From: an uncultured Shimia sp.
Lineage (GTDB): Bacteria > Pseudomonadota > Alphaproteobacteria > Rhodobacterales > Rhodobacteraceae
Reading direction: 5' to 3'
Assembly: GCA_937897325.1 (NCBI GenBank)
Contig: CALCOY010000015.1
Span: 1 to 64,000, forward strand
Length of the DNA stretch: 64,000 nt
Shown here: positions 41,932-51,472 of the stretch, piece by piece
Position numbering within the stretch: position 1 is the first letter of the stretch
Layout: the number at the start of each line of letters is the position of its first letter
Position numbers and translations under genes: made by a program
Notes under the pieces: model-generated
Told to the model about the DNA's origin: nothing
Seen by the model: the letters and a program-made list of their open reading frames with translations, nothing else
Databases searched by the model: none

Positions 41932-42534
41932 TCAAATAAGCAACACTTGCGTGCCCACCCGCGCCATCTCGTAAAGCTCTTCGATATGCTCGTTGTAAAG
42001 CCCGATGCAGCCGTTCGATGACTGACGTCCAATCTTGCGCGTATCGTGCGTGCCATGGATCCTGTAATAGGTCCAACTCAGGTGCAAAGCGCGTGTCCCA
42101 AGCGGGTTGTCAGGCCCCGGCGGCACATATGGCGGCCATTCCGGGTTGCGTTTCAACATCGACGGTGTCGGGCGCCAATCCGGGTTCGGATCCTTGAGCG
42201 TCACACGCGTACGGCCCCGGCGGGTAAGCTCTTCGGTAAGCGGCACACTTGATGGATAGAGTTTGTAGATCGCCCGATCTTCGCTCCAGTAATGTACGGC
42301 GCGACTGTCGATATCGACGAGAATCGCGCCACCACGAAGGGTGTTGAAGTAAGGCCGCCAATCCAGCGTTCGGAAGCTTGAAACGTTCCGGCGCACGGCC
42401 TCGGTCAGGTCGCGTTCGCCCACTGTGCTGTTGTTGAACGGGTTTGCTTTGACAATGGCCGGTGAAGCGACAAGCGCTGCCCCGCCCAACAAAAAGGCAC
42501 GGCGACCCCGGTTTGCATTTCGATCTTGGGACAT
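41932..42534 (-). CDS. L,D-transpeptidase (YkuD), Tat-exported
   Basis: A 200-residue periplasmic peptidoglycan cross-linker. The N-terminus has a twin-arginine-like RRAFLLG signal. The catalytic block is YYRIHGTHD...SSNGCIGLYN with the catalytic Cys in NGCI. ATG 42534 has GAGGGA upstream; a longer start is possible. A second YkuD protein is encoded 1.2 kb away. Confidence 0.95.
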   Translation of the reverse strand: MSQDRNANRGRRAFLLGGAALVASPAIVKANPFNNSTVGERDLTEAVRRNVSSFRTLDWRPYFNTLRGGAILVDIDSRAVHYWSEDRAIYKLYPSSVPLTEELTRRGRTRVTLKDPNPDWRPTPSMLKRNPEWPPYVPPGPDNPLGTRALHLSWTYYRIHGTHDTRKIGRQSSNGCIGLYNEHIEELYEMARVGTQVLLI

Positions 42535-42702
42535 GATTCCCTCTGTGTTTCTGTTCCGTTTCTCAACGTCGATCACGTTATTATGGCTTCCATGCAGCAG
42601 TCGCAAATCAAACCATTGTCATATTCCAATTGCCGCCTATGCCGATTTGAACTCTTCCAAGATGCAGGCTACGGGTACGCGTCGCAAAATGCGGAGTGAA
42701 CT

Positions 42703-43248
42703 ATGATGCGTAGACTTTTGTGTATTCTGGCTGCCTTCAGCATCGTCTCTGCGTGTGCCCCGCCTTCAAGCACAGGTTCGAATGGCCAGGGCGTCTACCG
42801 CATCAGCCGCGGTGATACATCGACCATCCAGTTCAGAATGCTCGACTCGGTCAACGCCCTGCGCAGTGCGGCAGGTCAGCCCGAAGTAAAACTGAACGCG
42901 CGCCTCAACGCGGCAGCGGCGACACATTCGCGGGATATGTCAATCCAGAACCGGCCTTGGCACTTTGGTTCTGACGGATCATCGCCGATCGACCGCATCC
43001 AGCGTGTCGGCTATCGCGGAACACTTGTCGGCGAAACGATTTCCGAAACCTACGAAACCGATATCGAAACGCTCGGCGCCTGGATGGAAAAACCCGATAC
43101 ACGCCGCGTGATCCTGTCACCCCAAGCCCGCGAGATGGGCTTCTCATGGTTTCAGGAAAACAACGGCAAAATCTGGTGGACGCTTGTGATGGGGGCGCCG
43201 GGGGCCGCCATACAGCCACGAACAACCGTTAGTTTTGTGTCTGATTAG
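42703..43248 (+). CDS. CAP-domain (SCP/PR-1) lipoprotein
   Basis: A 181-residue lipoprotein with lipobox VSAC (about residues 15-18). The CAP domain has VNALRSAAGQPEV, AAATHSRDMS and HFGSDGSSPIDR, including the family's His residues, and a WTLVMG end. Lies between two L,D-transpeptidase genes and converges on the second with a four-base overlap. CAP proteins bind lipids or peptidoglycan; substrate unknown. Confidence 0.9.
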   Translation: MMRRLLCILAAFSIVSACAPPSSTGSNGQGVYRISRGDTSTIQFRMLDSVNALRSAAGQPEVKLNARLNAAAATHSRDMSIQNRPWHFGSDGSSPIDRIQRVGYRGTLVGETISETYETDIETLGAWMEKPDTRRVILSPQAREMGFSWFQENNGKIWWTLVMGAPGAAIQPRTTVSFVSD

Positions 43249-43742
43249 GCGTTTATCTGGATCGGGGTGCCGTTCCGGACCATCGCGTAGATCTCTTCCA
43301 TCTGACGGTTTGGAACGGCGACGCAACCCCACGTCCAGTCGTGACGCCGGCGTTTGAACGGACTTGAATGCCCATGGATAAAGATGTCGCCGCCCGGGCT
43401 TTTGCCCATGGTGCGTGCGAATTCGACATCCTGCTCATTGGGGTAGGACACACCAATTGATAAGTGAAAGTCGCTGTTGGGATTGCGCCGATCGATCAGA
43501 TAGTTGCCTTCCGGGGTCCGCCCGTCACCTTCGAACTGCTTGTGTCCTTCCGGCGCGAAGCCAAGATCGATGTCATAATCCCGCAAGACCGAATTGTGGT
43601 GCAGCAGGTACATCCGCCGCGGCGATTTCTCAACGACAACATAAGTAACTTCTGGGCCGTCATAGCTTCGGAACTTGCTTGATGAACACGCGCCGAGCGA
43701 TGCCGCTGCAGCACCGCCAAGAAGTAAAGATCTACGTTTCAT
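43245..43742 (-). CDS. L,D-transpeptidase (YkuD) lipoprotein
   Basis: A 165-residue YkuD enzyme. The N-terminus has MKRRSLLLGG (Tat-like) with lipobox LGAC. The catalytic block is GGDIFIHGHSS ... TWGCVAVPN, with His and the catalytic Cys. ATG 43742 with AGGTT upstream is preferred over starts at 43784 or 43823. Confidence 0.93.
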   Translation of the reverse strand: MKRRSLLLGGAAAASLGACSSSKFRSYDGPEVTYVVVEKSPRRMYLLHHNSVLRDYDIDLGFAPEGHKQFEGDGRTPEGNYLIDRRNPNSDFHLSIGVSYPNEQDVEFARTMGKSPGGDIFIHGHSSPFKRRRHDWTWGCVAVPNRQMEEIYAMVRNGTPIQINA

Positions 43743-43828
43743 AGTAACCTGTTTCAAACGATTTTTTTCTTTCAATAGCATCGAGATGCTTCGTTTGCCT
43801 AAGAAAAAATCCAACACTCGCAAAGCTG

Positions 43829-44601
43829 TTATCGCTGATTCCTTAACCTTTCTTCAATCGAATCAAGGCGGCGCAAGACCTCATCACGATAGCTGTCAGT
43901 CGCCGCATTGCTTTCCTCGGCATGGGCGTCTTGCATCGAATTCACGATCAGGCCGACCAGAAGATTTACGACAGCGAAAGTCGTGACCATGATGAACGGC
44001 ACGAAGAAAAGCCAGGCATAGGGGTAGACGTTCATCACCGGACGGACGATCCCCATCGACCAGCTTTCCAGCGTCATGATCTGGAACAGGGTATAGGCCG
44101 ATAGACCCAGATCACCGAACCAATCGGGAAAGGACGTCGAAAACAACTTCGTCGACATCACCGCCCCGATGTAAAATATGATCGCCATCAGCAGGAAAAC
44201 ACTGCCCATCCCTGGAAGGGCGGTCACAAAACCCTCGACCACGCGACGCAAGCTTGGCGCCACAGATATGACCCGCAATACACGCAAAATACGCAAGGCC
44301 CGCAGGACCGACAGACCGGAGGATCCCGGCACCAAAGCGACACCAACAATCAGAAAATCAAAGATATTCCATCCGCTACGAAAAAACCTAACCCGCGCGC
44401 CATGAACTTCAGGATGATTTCAACGACAAAAATGGCAAGGCAGGCCCGGTCGAGCATCAGGATCAAGGGACCAGCCGCCGCCATCAAGGTTGAAGAGGTT
44501 TCCATGCCCAGAATGATGGCATTTGCAACGATCACGCCAATGATGAAGTTCGTGAACAGCGGCCGTTGCAGCCACACGTCTAGTTGGTCGCGAAATACCA
44601 T
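43829..44601 (-). pseudogene. BacNav-type voltage-gated sodium channel, interrupted by a one-base frameshift
   Basis: Two frames together encode one six-helix channel of about 257 residues. The first (44601 down to about 44380) holds S1-S3 (FIIGVIVANAIILGMETS). The second holds the S4 arginine helix (LRALRILRVLRVI), the pore with filter TLESWS and the C-terminal coiled coil. The junction is a run of six A (plus strand 44381-44386); seven would restore FFRSGWNIFDF. This is either a real inactivating or phase-variable slip or a sequencing error at the homopolymer. GAGGAG precedes ATG 44601. Confidence 0.88.
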
Positions 44602-44620
44602 AGGGCCTCTCCTCACTTAC

Positions 44621-45847
44621 TCAGCGCGCCTTATGATCACGAACAAATACGCCGACAAGTTCGATATGCGGGGACCAGCGAAACTGATCAACGGGTTGGA
44701 CCCAGGGCAGGTCATATCCCGCCTGCACAAGAACCTTTGCATCGCGCGCAAACGTTGCAGGGTCGCAGGAAACATAGGCAATGCGCGGAATGCCTGACTT
44801 CGCCAGTTCAGCAGTCTGGGCAGCAGCCCCAGCACGTGGAGGATCAATGACAGCGGCATCAAAACCCCTCAGATCCTCGGCCAAGAGCGGATCTCGAAAA
44901 AGATCACGCATCAGCGCCTGAACCTTCTTCAACCCTTGATTGTTGCGCCATCCGTGATTCAAGGCAGCGGTCATCGCCTTGTCGCCCTCCAAGGCAAGCA
45001 CCTCTGACCTCTTCGCCAGCGGCAACGCAAACGTCCCGCAACCTGCAAAGAGATCGACGACCGTTTTTGCATCTGCGAGAAAGTCCAGCACAAGAGATTG
45101 CAGCGTTTCTTCCCCGTGCTTTGTCGCTTGCAGGAACGCCCCCGGGGGTGGCACAACGGCCAGATCACCGAAACGCTGAATGGGAGGCCTGCGAACCGCA
45201 ATCGGCTCATCGTCGCAAACCAAACGCGCCAGATCATGCTCGCGGGCCAGTTTTGCAAGGTCTTGGTGCAGATCGCCATTCAGAGATTTCGCGCCCTTGG
45301 CCAGCACATCAAGACCTACCTCCGACAAGGTCACTGTAACGCTTAGCGTGGCCTTGCGACTGGATGCCCTTGTCGCGATTTGCTTTGCCAAGCCAAGCCC
45401 GGCAAAAACATCGGGATGAAGTACATCGCAGTTCTGCAACGGCACGATGATATCGGATGCACGACCGTGTAACCCCGCCATCGCCCCGCGCTTTGTGCGT
45501 CTTGCGGCAAATCCTGCACGCCGTCGCGACAGCTTGGGCGAGGTCATGATTGGCCTGACCTCAGTCTCCAGCCCCTGTTCCGACAAAAGTGATGCCACCA
45601 AATCAGCCTTCCAGCTTGCAACAAAACCGTCGCTGGCATGCTGCAACTGGCAGCCCCCGCAGGCTTTGAAATGTTGGCAGCCCGGTTTAACACGCTCATC
45701 CGAGGGTTTGACGATGCGCACCTCCCGCAGCCGAACACCTTCACGAACTCCGGTCACGATCTCTTGCGGCAGGGTCAAAGGCGCGAAGACAGGCCCTTCC
45801 GCGACGCCGTCGCCCTGACGGCCCAACCTTATGATCTCATACTCCAT
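44621..45847 (-). CDS. RNA m5U methyltransferase (RumA/TrmA family)
   Basis: A 408-residue SAM-dependent uracil-C5 methyltransferase. It has an iron-sulphur site pattern (Cys in KPGCQHFKACGGCQLQH), SAM motif VDLFAGCGTFALPLA, DPPRAG and the catalytic SCDPATFARD. The N-terminal TRAM-like part (EIIRLGRQGDGVAEG) favours the 23S rRNA (RumA/RlmD or RlmC) type over tRNA TrmA. The exact target base is not decided. Confidence 0.93.
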   Translation of the reverse strand: MEYEIIRLGRQGDGVAEGPVFAPLTLPQEIVTGVREGVRLREVRIVKPSDERVKPGCQHFKACGGCQLQHASDGFVASWKADLVASLLSEQGLETEVRPIMTSPKLSRRRAGFAARRTKRGAMAGLHGRASDIIVPLQNCDVLHPDVFAGLGLAKQIATRASSRKATLSVTVTLSEVGLDVLAKGAKSLNGDLHQDLAKLAREHDLARLVCDDEPIAVRRPPIQRFGDLAVVPPPGAFLQATKHGEETLQSLVLDFLADAKTVVDLFAGCGTFALPLAKRSEVLALEGDKAMTAALNHGWRNNQGLKKVQALMRDLFRDPLLAEDLRGFDAAVIDPPRAGAAAQTAELAKSGIPRIAYVSCDPATFARDAKVLVQAGYDLPWVQPVDQFRWSPHIELVGVFVRDHKAR

Positions 45848-45886
45848 GGGGCGCAGAACCAGACGAGCATCAACCGCACGAACAGA

Positions 45887-47737
45887 TCATTCCGCGGCTT
45901 CCGTGACGATGAAACCACCGGACTGCCGATGCCAGTAATTCGCATAAAGCCCGCCTTTGGACAAAAGCGTCTCATGCGTGCCCATCTCAACGATCCGACC
46001 TGCATCCATGACGACGATCCTGTCCATCTCTGTCAGGGTCGATAGCCGATGCGCGATAGCCAAGACAGTTTTGCCCTCCATCACGCGCGATAGGGCGCTC
46101 TGGATCGACGCCTCGACCTCGCTATCCAATGCGCTGGTCGCCTCATCAAGCACCAGTATCGGGGCATCTTTCAGAATGGCGCGTGCCAGAGCAATCCTTT
46201 GCCGCTGGCCACCAGACAGCTTCACGCCGCGCTCACCCAGGAATGCCTCGTATCCTTTACGTCCCTTGTGATCTTCCAGCTCCTGTATGAATGTATGCGC
46301 CTCAGCCTTCTTAGCCGCCGCGATCACCTCTGCATCGGTCGCGTCATGGCGGCCATAGGCGATGTTATCCCGCGCGGATCGGTTGAACATGGCCGTTTCC
46401 TGCGTAACCATTCCGATCTGAGAACGCAGGCTTTCCTGCGTAACATGGCCGACATTTTGTCCGTCGATGAGGATACGCCCGGCCTCGGCGTCATAGAGAC
46501 GCAGCAGAAGCGCCACCAAGGTGGATTTCCCGGCACCGGATGCGCCAACCACACCCACTTTTTCGCCCGCCGAAACCTGCAGGGACAGGTTGGCCACCCC
46601 GCCCAGATCACGACCGTACATGAAGGTGAGATCATCGAACTCGATATCGCCGTCCGACACCGCCATGGGCTTAGCATCCTGCGCATCGACCAATGTGTGC
46701 GGTGGCGCAAGCGTACGTATTCCATCCTCGACTTCGCCCACATTGCCATAGATGCCCATGAGCACAAAGCTGACCCATCCGGTCATCTGCGCCAGGCGGA
46801 TCGAAACAGCGCCAATTGCCGCAAGATCCCCGGGGGTCACACCTGCATCGCGCGACGCAATCCCGACACTGATCATCGCAATTGGCAGAACACCCGCCAA
46901 GGTAATCAGGCCAAGGCGAAACCCGGCAGAAACCTTGCCAAATTCCAGTTGCCGATCCTGCAGGCGGCGCATGGAGTTAAGCGCGGCCTGATCCTCATGC
47001 TCGCTTTGGGCGAACAGTTTCACCGTCTTTATATTCGTGATCGTGTCGACGACCTGCCCAGAAACCATGGCCCGCGCTGACGCACGCGCAGCAGACCGTT
47101 TGCGGATACGGGGCAGAAAATACCGCAGAAAAAGACTGTAGACCGCGAACCAGACCGCCAGAACAATCATCAATCGCGGATGGATCGACCCGGCCAGCAC
47201 CAGCGCACCAATCACCGAGGCAATCCCGAAAAGGATCGCATTGACCGTCTCGATCACGATGTCAGTCAGCGCCCGCGTTGTCTGCATCTCTTTCTGCGAA
47301 ATCCGGCCGGCAAAGTCGTTATCAAAAAACGGCACCGCCTGCCCAAGCGTCCATCGATGCAGACGCGACAACGTCAACGTAAAGACAGCGGGCGCGATCA
47401 CGACCGACTGGAACATCGCCGAAATCCCGAACAGCGCGGGCCGCAGGATCAGCAAAAGCGCGACGGCCGCCAATGCCAGTGGCCAGATCTCGGCCCAGTC
47501 GGTCTGACCTTGGGCCGCCGCATCAACCACCTGGCCCAGCAGCCACATCGTTGCGACCTCGCTGGCGCCCGTCAGGCCCGAGATAATGGTCGCGATGATC
47601 AGAACCGGCAGCGATCCCTTCAGACACCAACGAACAAAAGGCCAGAAGGTCCTTGGCGGCGGCCCGTCTGCAGGGGCCGTGCTGTCAACCAGACGGGACG
47701 CGCGTTCAAGCGCGCGGTTGTAGACGCTCAGGATCAT
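45887..47737 (-). CDS. ABC transporter, fused permease/ATPase, subunit B
   Basis: A 616-residue half-transporter: six membrane helices (residues about 40-330), then an ATPase with Walker A GASGAGKST, signature LSGGQ and Walker B LVLDEATS. Exporter type (MsbA/LmrA-like). The preceding gene encodes a similar half (stop/start ATGA overlap), so they probably form a heterodimeric exporter. Substrate unknown. Confidence 0.95.
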   Translation of the reverse strand: MILSVYNRALERASRLVDSTAPADGPPPRTFWPFVRWCLKGSLPVLIIATIISGLTGASEVATMWLLGQVVDAAAQGQTDWAEIWPLALAAVALLLILRPALFGISAMFQSVVIAPAVFTLTLSRLHRWTLGQAVPFFDNDFAGRISQKEMQTTRALTDIVIETVNAILFGIASVIGALVLAGSIHPRLMIVLAVWFAVYSLFLRYFLPRIRKRSAARASARAMVSGQVVDTITNIKTVKLFAQSEHEDQAALNSMRRLQDRQLEFGKVSAGFRLGLITLAGVLPIAMISVGIASRDAGVTPGDLAAIGAVSIRLAQMTGWVSFVLMGIYGNVGEVEDGIRTLAPPHTLVDAQDAKPMAVSDGDIEFDDLTFMYGRDLGGVANLSLQVSAGEKVGVVGASGAGKSTLVALLLRLYDAEAGRILIDGQNVGHVTQESLRSQIGMVTQETAMFNRSARDNIAYGRHDATDAEVIAAAKKAEAHTFIQELEDHKGRKGYEAFLGERGVKLSGGQRQRIALARAILKDAPILVLDEATSALDSEVEASIQSALSRVMEGKTVLAIAHRLSTLTEMDRIVVMDAGRIVEMGTHETLLSKGGLYANYWHRQSGGFIVTEAAE

Positions 47738-49572
47738 TCCGCAGCCTCGGTTTGCAGAAACCCACCGGACTGGCGAGCCCAGAACTCGCTATATAGGCCA
47801 CCACTTGACAAAAGCGCGTCATGCGAGCCGTCTTCGACGATCCGCCCCCCATCCAGAACCAGAATTCGGTCCATCTGCGCAATCGTGCTGAGCCTATGAG
47901 CAATCGCGATGACGGTTTTGCCCTCCATCATGTCATAGAGCGTGTCCTGAATGGCCGCTTCGACCTCGCTGTCGAGGGCGCTTGTTGCCTCGTCCAAGAG
48001 CAGAATTGGCGCATTTTTCAGGATAACACGGGCCAACGTGATCCGCTGACGCTGACCACCCGACAGTTTAACCCCGCGTTCACCCACCTGCGCGTCATAG
48101 CCAGAGCGGCCCTGCGGGTCTGTCAGATCAAGGATGAACTGATGCGCCTGCGCCTGTTTGGCTGCCGCGATGACCTCCTCGTCGGTCGCCTTGGGCCGCC
48201 CATAGAGAATGTTGTCTCGAACAGACCGGTGCAAAAGCGACGAATCCTGCTGAACCATTCCGATATTGCGGCGCAAGCTGTCCTGCGTGACCTGCCCGAT
48301 ATTCTGGCCATCGATCAGAATGTTACCGCCCTCGGGGTCATAGAATCGCAACAGCAGCTTGACGAGTGTTGATTTGCCAGCCCCCGACCTGCCCACGAGT
48401 CCAATCTTTTCGCCGGGCGCTATCTTCAGATCGATCGCCTCCAACCCGCCGGATTTGCGACCATAATGATGGGTCAGACCGCTGAGCATGATGCCACCTT
48501 CGGTCAGTCTCAGCGTCTCGGCTTTGTCAGCATCGACCAGTTTGATCGGTTGGGCAATCGTCTCCATGCCCTCGGCCACCACGCCAAGTTCCCGGAAAAA
48601 TGTTGTCAGCGCCCACATGATCCAGCCGGTCATCGCATTGAGCCGCAACGTCAGCGCAGTGGCCGCCGCCACTGTCCCGACACTTGCGGTGCCTTGCATC
48701 CAAAGCAGCAGCGCCCAACCGACGACACCGACGATCAAAAGACCGTTCAGAATGACCAGCACCACATCCATGATGGTGTAGATCCGCATCTCCGTCTGCA
48801 GGGTCGCCCGGCTGTGTTGAATCGCGGCCTTTGCGTACGACAGCTCCAGATCGTGATGCGCGAACATCTTCACCGAATGAATGTTGGTATAGGCGTCCAC
48901 CACGCGGCCCGTCACAGTCGACCGTGCATCGGACGCCGCCTGCGACGCAGGCCCGACACGCCGCACGGTCCAGCGGATCAAAAGCGCATAAAGCGTGAAC
49001 CAGATGAGCAATGGCAGCAGCAGACGCGGATCCGCCGCCATCAACAGAACCGCCGCACCAATCATGTAGGCCAGCGAAAACGAGATCGCGTCGAAAATCT
49101 GAAAAATCACTTCACCCGCGGCAGGGGGTGTTTGCATGATCCGGTTCGCGATCCGGCCCGCAAAATCATTCTCGAACCAGCCAACCGATTGACGCAAAAC
49201 ATGTTTATGTGCTCGCCACCGGATCAAGGTCCCGAAGTTCGGCAGGATGGTGTTGTTCAGAACAAGAACGTCCATGAACTGCAAAGCGGGCCGCAGAAAC
49301 AGGATGAAGAGCGCCACCAGGATCAGCTCTGTTCCGTGATCCGCCCAAACCTGCTCGGGTGTCCCGCTCAGCAGATCGACCACCCGACCCATGTAGTAGA
49401 TCAGTCCGACTTCGATGGCTGCCACAACCACGGACAGGATGGCTGCCAGCACGAAGACTCTGTGAAATGGCCGCGCGTACTCTCTTAGAAACGGCCAGAT
49501 CTCTATCGGCGGCTCGTTTTTCTCTTCGTATTCGACATAAGGGTCGACGAGGTTTTCAAAGAATTTGAACAT
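47734..49572 (-). CDS. ABC transporter, fused permease/ATPase, subunit A
   Basis: A 612-residue exporter half with six membrane helices, Walker A GRSGAGKST, signature LSGGQ and Walker B LLLDEATS. It is about as long as its downstream partner and similar throughout, consistent with tandem duplication. Both ATPase sites look complete. The 161 bases upstream (49573-49733) show no gene. Confidence 0.95.
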   Translation of the reverse strand: MFKFFENLVDPYVEYEEKNEPPIEIWPFLREYARPFHRVFVLAAILSVVVAAIEVGLIYYMGRVVDLLSGTPEQVWADHGTELILVALFILFLRPALQFMDVLVLNNTILPNFGTLIRWRAHKHVLRQSVGWFENDFAGRIANRIMQTPPAAGEVIFQIFDAISFSLAYMIGAAVLLMAADPRLLLPLLIWFTLYALLIRWTVRRVGPASQAASDARSTVTGRVVDAYTNIHSVKMFAHHDLELSYAKAAIQHSRATLQTEMRIYTIMDVVLVILNGLLIVGVVGWALLLWMQGTASVGTVAAATALTLRLNAMTGWIMWALTTFFRELGVVAEGMETIAQPIKLVDADKAETLRLTEGGIMLSGLTHHYGRKSGGLEAIDLKIAPGEKIGLVGRSGAGKSTLVKLLLRFYDPEGGNILIDGQNIGQVTQDSLRRNIGMVQQDSSLLHRSVRDNILYGRPKATDEEVIAAAKQAQAHQFILDLTDPQGRSGYDAQVGERGVKLSGGQRQRITLARVILKNAPILLLDEATSALDSEVEAAIQDTLYDMMEGKTVIAIAHRLSTIAQMDRILVLDGGRIVEDGSHDALLSSGGLYSEFWARQSGGFLQTEAAE

Positions 49573-49733
49573 CGGAGGGGTCCAGAAATGTTAGCAAGCA
49601 AAAGGTGGCGGCTGGATCGGCCGTCCACGAATAAGTGAAAGACACCGATCACAAAGTGTTGGTGACTGTCCCTTGATTCATGCTTGCCTCCTCTGGTGGG
49701 TTGACTGTCTGGTACTTCAGACGCCGCAGAATG

Positions 49734-50906
49734 TCACCCCAAAAGATCATCCCGCGACAAGGTCAGATCAGAAGCGAGCCATTGTGCTTTCAAGCTGCGT
49801 AGCTTTTCACCCAGATCCCCTCCGCTTAGCGTGCCGTCAAAGTCTGCTGCCACGACAGGAAATGTCGATCTTGCACCACTTTCAACGCCGGCGAACGCAT
49901 CGACATGCAAAGGCATAGAGGACATCGCCGCCTTTAGCAGAATAATGCCTTTCGCTGTCTCCGCGCCAAAGCTGTAGCCCAGCGCCTTTGACGTGTCTGA
50001 GCCTCCAAGACCCTCAATCAAGTGCTTTCTTGCCTTCGCATCGGCTTTCGACAGCCGCAGCCGATCGATAGGATCTTCCCCGCCCAATGCCGTCAGGCGC
50101 CGGATCGGATCAGGGCCAAGACCCGATTGCGCCTCCAGCTCAATCAGCGGCAACAGGATCTTTGTAGAAGCACCCGACAGGATCTGCGCTAAAATGCCGA
50201 TCTGCTCCATCGCGCATATGGCCGGTCCCGGATCCGGCGCAGACAGGAGCTTGCGTATCTCGGCGCCCACACGTTCGGCAGACAATCGCCTCAGTCCACC
50301 TGCAAGCTTTGCGATAGCGGCCAGCGCATCAGGATCCATGCCTTGTTGCATATCGGCATACCATGCGTGAAACCGGAAGAAGCGCAGGATCCGCAGGTAA
50401 TCCTCTCGGATGCGATCCTTGGGCTTGCCAATGAAAATGACCCGTCGCGCCAGCGCATCCTCAAGCCCGCCCAGGGGATCAACGATTGTCCCGTCTGGTC
50501 GCGCATAAAGGGCGTTCATCGTAAAGTCGCGGCGCTGCGCATCATCGCGAATGTCGTCTGAAAAACTGACTACGGCGCGGCGCCCATCCGTTTCGATATC
50601 TTTTCGAAAGGTTGTGACCTCAAAGGATGTGCCTCCGGTTGCCAACGTTACGGTGCCGTGCGCGATACCCGTCGGAATACCTTTGATCCCCTCCGCTTGA
50701 GCCAGCGCGATGACCTTTTCTGGTCGGGCATCCGTCGAAAGATCCACATCGCTGATCTCGACACCCAGAATGGCGTTGCGCACGCAGCCCCCGACAAAAA
50801 GGATCTGGTAACCCCCATCGGCCAGCACGTCGCAGATGCGCTGGGCTGCAGGGTCTCGCAGCCAAGGCGCATTGGCCGCAGTCAGTTTGTCAGGCGATCG
50901 GTCCAT
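49734..50906 (-). CDS. CCA tRNA nucleotidyltransferase
   Basis: A 390-residue class II nucleotidyltransferase adding CCA to tRNA 3' ends. Motifs: LFVGGCVRNAIL, DVDLSTDARPE (catalytic Asp pair), RRDFTMNALY and EDYLRILRFFRFHAWY. ATG 50906 overlaps the end of the upstream NUDIX gene by 25 bases; the longer frame to 50990 is unlikely. The encoded tRNA-Ser above already carries CCA, so this enzyme mainly repairs. Confidence 0.93.
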   Translation of the reverse strand: MDRSPDKLTAANAPWLRDPAAQRICDVLADGGYQILFVGGCVRNAILGVEISDVDLSTDARPEKVIALAQAEGIKGIPTGIAHGTVTLATGGTSFEVTTFRKDIETDGRRAVVSFSDDIRDDAQRRDFTMNALYARPDGTIVDPLGGLEDALARRVIFIGKPKDRIREDYLRILRFFRFHAWYADMQQGMDPDALAAIAKLAGGLRRLSAERVGAEIRKLLSAPDPGPAICAMEQIGILAQILSGASTKILLPLIELEAQSGLGPDPIRRLTALGGEDPIDRLRLSKADAKARKHLIEGLGGSDTSKALGYSFGAETAKGIILLKAAMSSMPLHVDAFAGVESGARSTFPVVAADFDGTLSGGDLGEKLRSLKAQWLASDLTLSRDDLLG

Positions 50907-51472
50907 GCGCGCAGCATACGCGCAGTTGCGCCCCAAATGTAGTAGGGGCCGTAAGGCACGACAAAATAGCGGCGCATCTGACCTCGCCACATCCGCGCCT
51001 CGATCGTGTAGTTTGCCGGATTGAGGACATGATCAAGCGGGACATGGAAAATCTCGTCCACTTCCCCGCGTTCCGGAACGACGTCAAAAGGTCTGGTCAA
51101 AATCGCGATCACCGGCGTGACGACAAAACCCGTCACGGTTTCATGCGACGGTAAAGTGCCCAGAACCTCTGCTGCATCCTGCGGCAGTCCGATTTCTTCG
51201 TGCGCCTCCCGCATGGCTGCGGCGATGATACTCGCATCGTCCTCGTCCTGCTTGCCTCCCGGAAAGGCGATCTGACCAGGATGATGCTTCAAGGCCGACG
51301 AACGCTTGGTCAGGATCAGTGTGCGGTCCGATGCATCAATCAGCGCCAGAACGGCAGCAGGCCGCAATTTCCGGGATTCAGCAAGGACCGTGCCGGGATT
51401 CAGATCGAAATCGGACGATTCCGGCCCGCTTCGTTGCAAAGCGAGCCGGGTCCGTTCAACAAGATCAGTCAC
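50882..51472 (-). CDS. NUDIX hydrolase, CoA pyrophosphatase-like
   Basis: A 196-residue protein with the NUDIX box GGKQDEDDASIIAAAMREAHEEIGL and the LTKRSSALKHHPGQIAFPGG lead-in typical of CoA pyrophosphatases (NudL). I chose GTG 51472, which overlaps the hslO stop by eight bases; the longer frame to 51562 lies inside hslO. It precedes the CCA enzyme in a hslO-nudL-cca unit common in Rhodobacteraceae. Confidence 0.92.
   Translation of the reverse strand: MTDLVERTRLALQRSGPESSDFDLNPGTVLAESRKLRPAAVLALIDASDRTLILTKRSSALKHHPGQIAFPGGKQDEDDASIIAAAMREAHEEIGLPQDAAEVLGTLPSHETVTGFVVTPVIAILTRPFDVVPERGEVDEIFHVPLDHVLNPANYTIEARMWRGQMRRYFVVPYGPYYIWGATARMLRAWTDRLTN

Noticed and set aside
48466-49488. 340-codon plus-strand frame opposite the ABC transporter
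   Set aside because: Shadow frame rich in Arg, Gln and His; the minus-strand exporter is certain.
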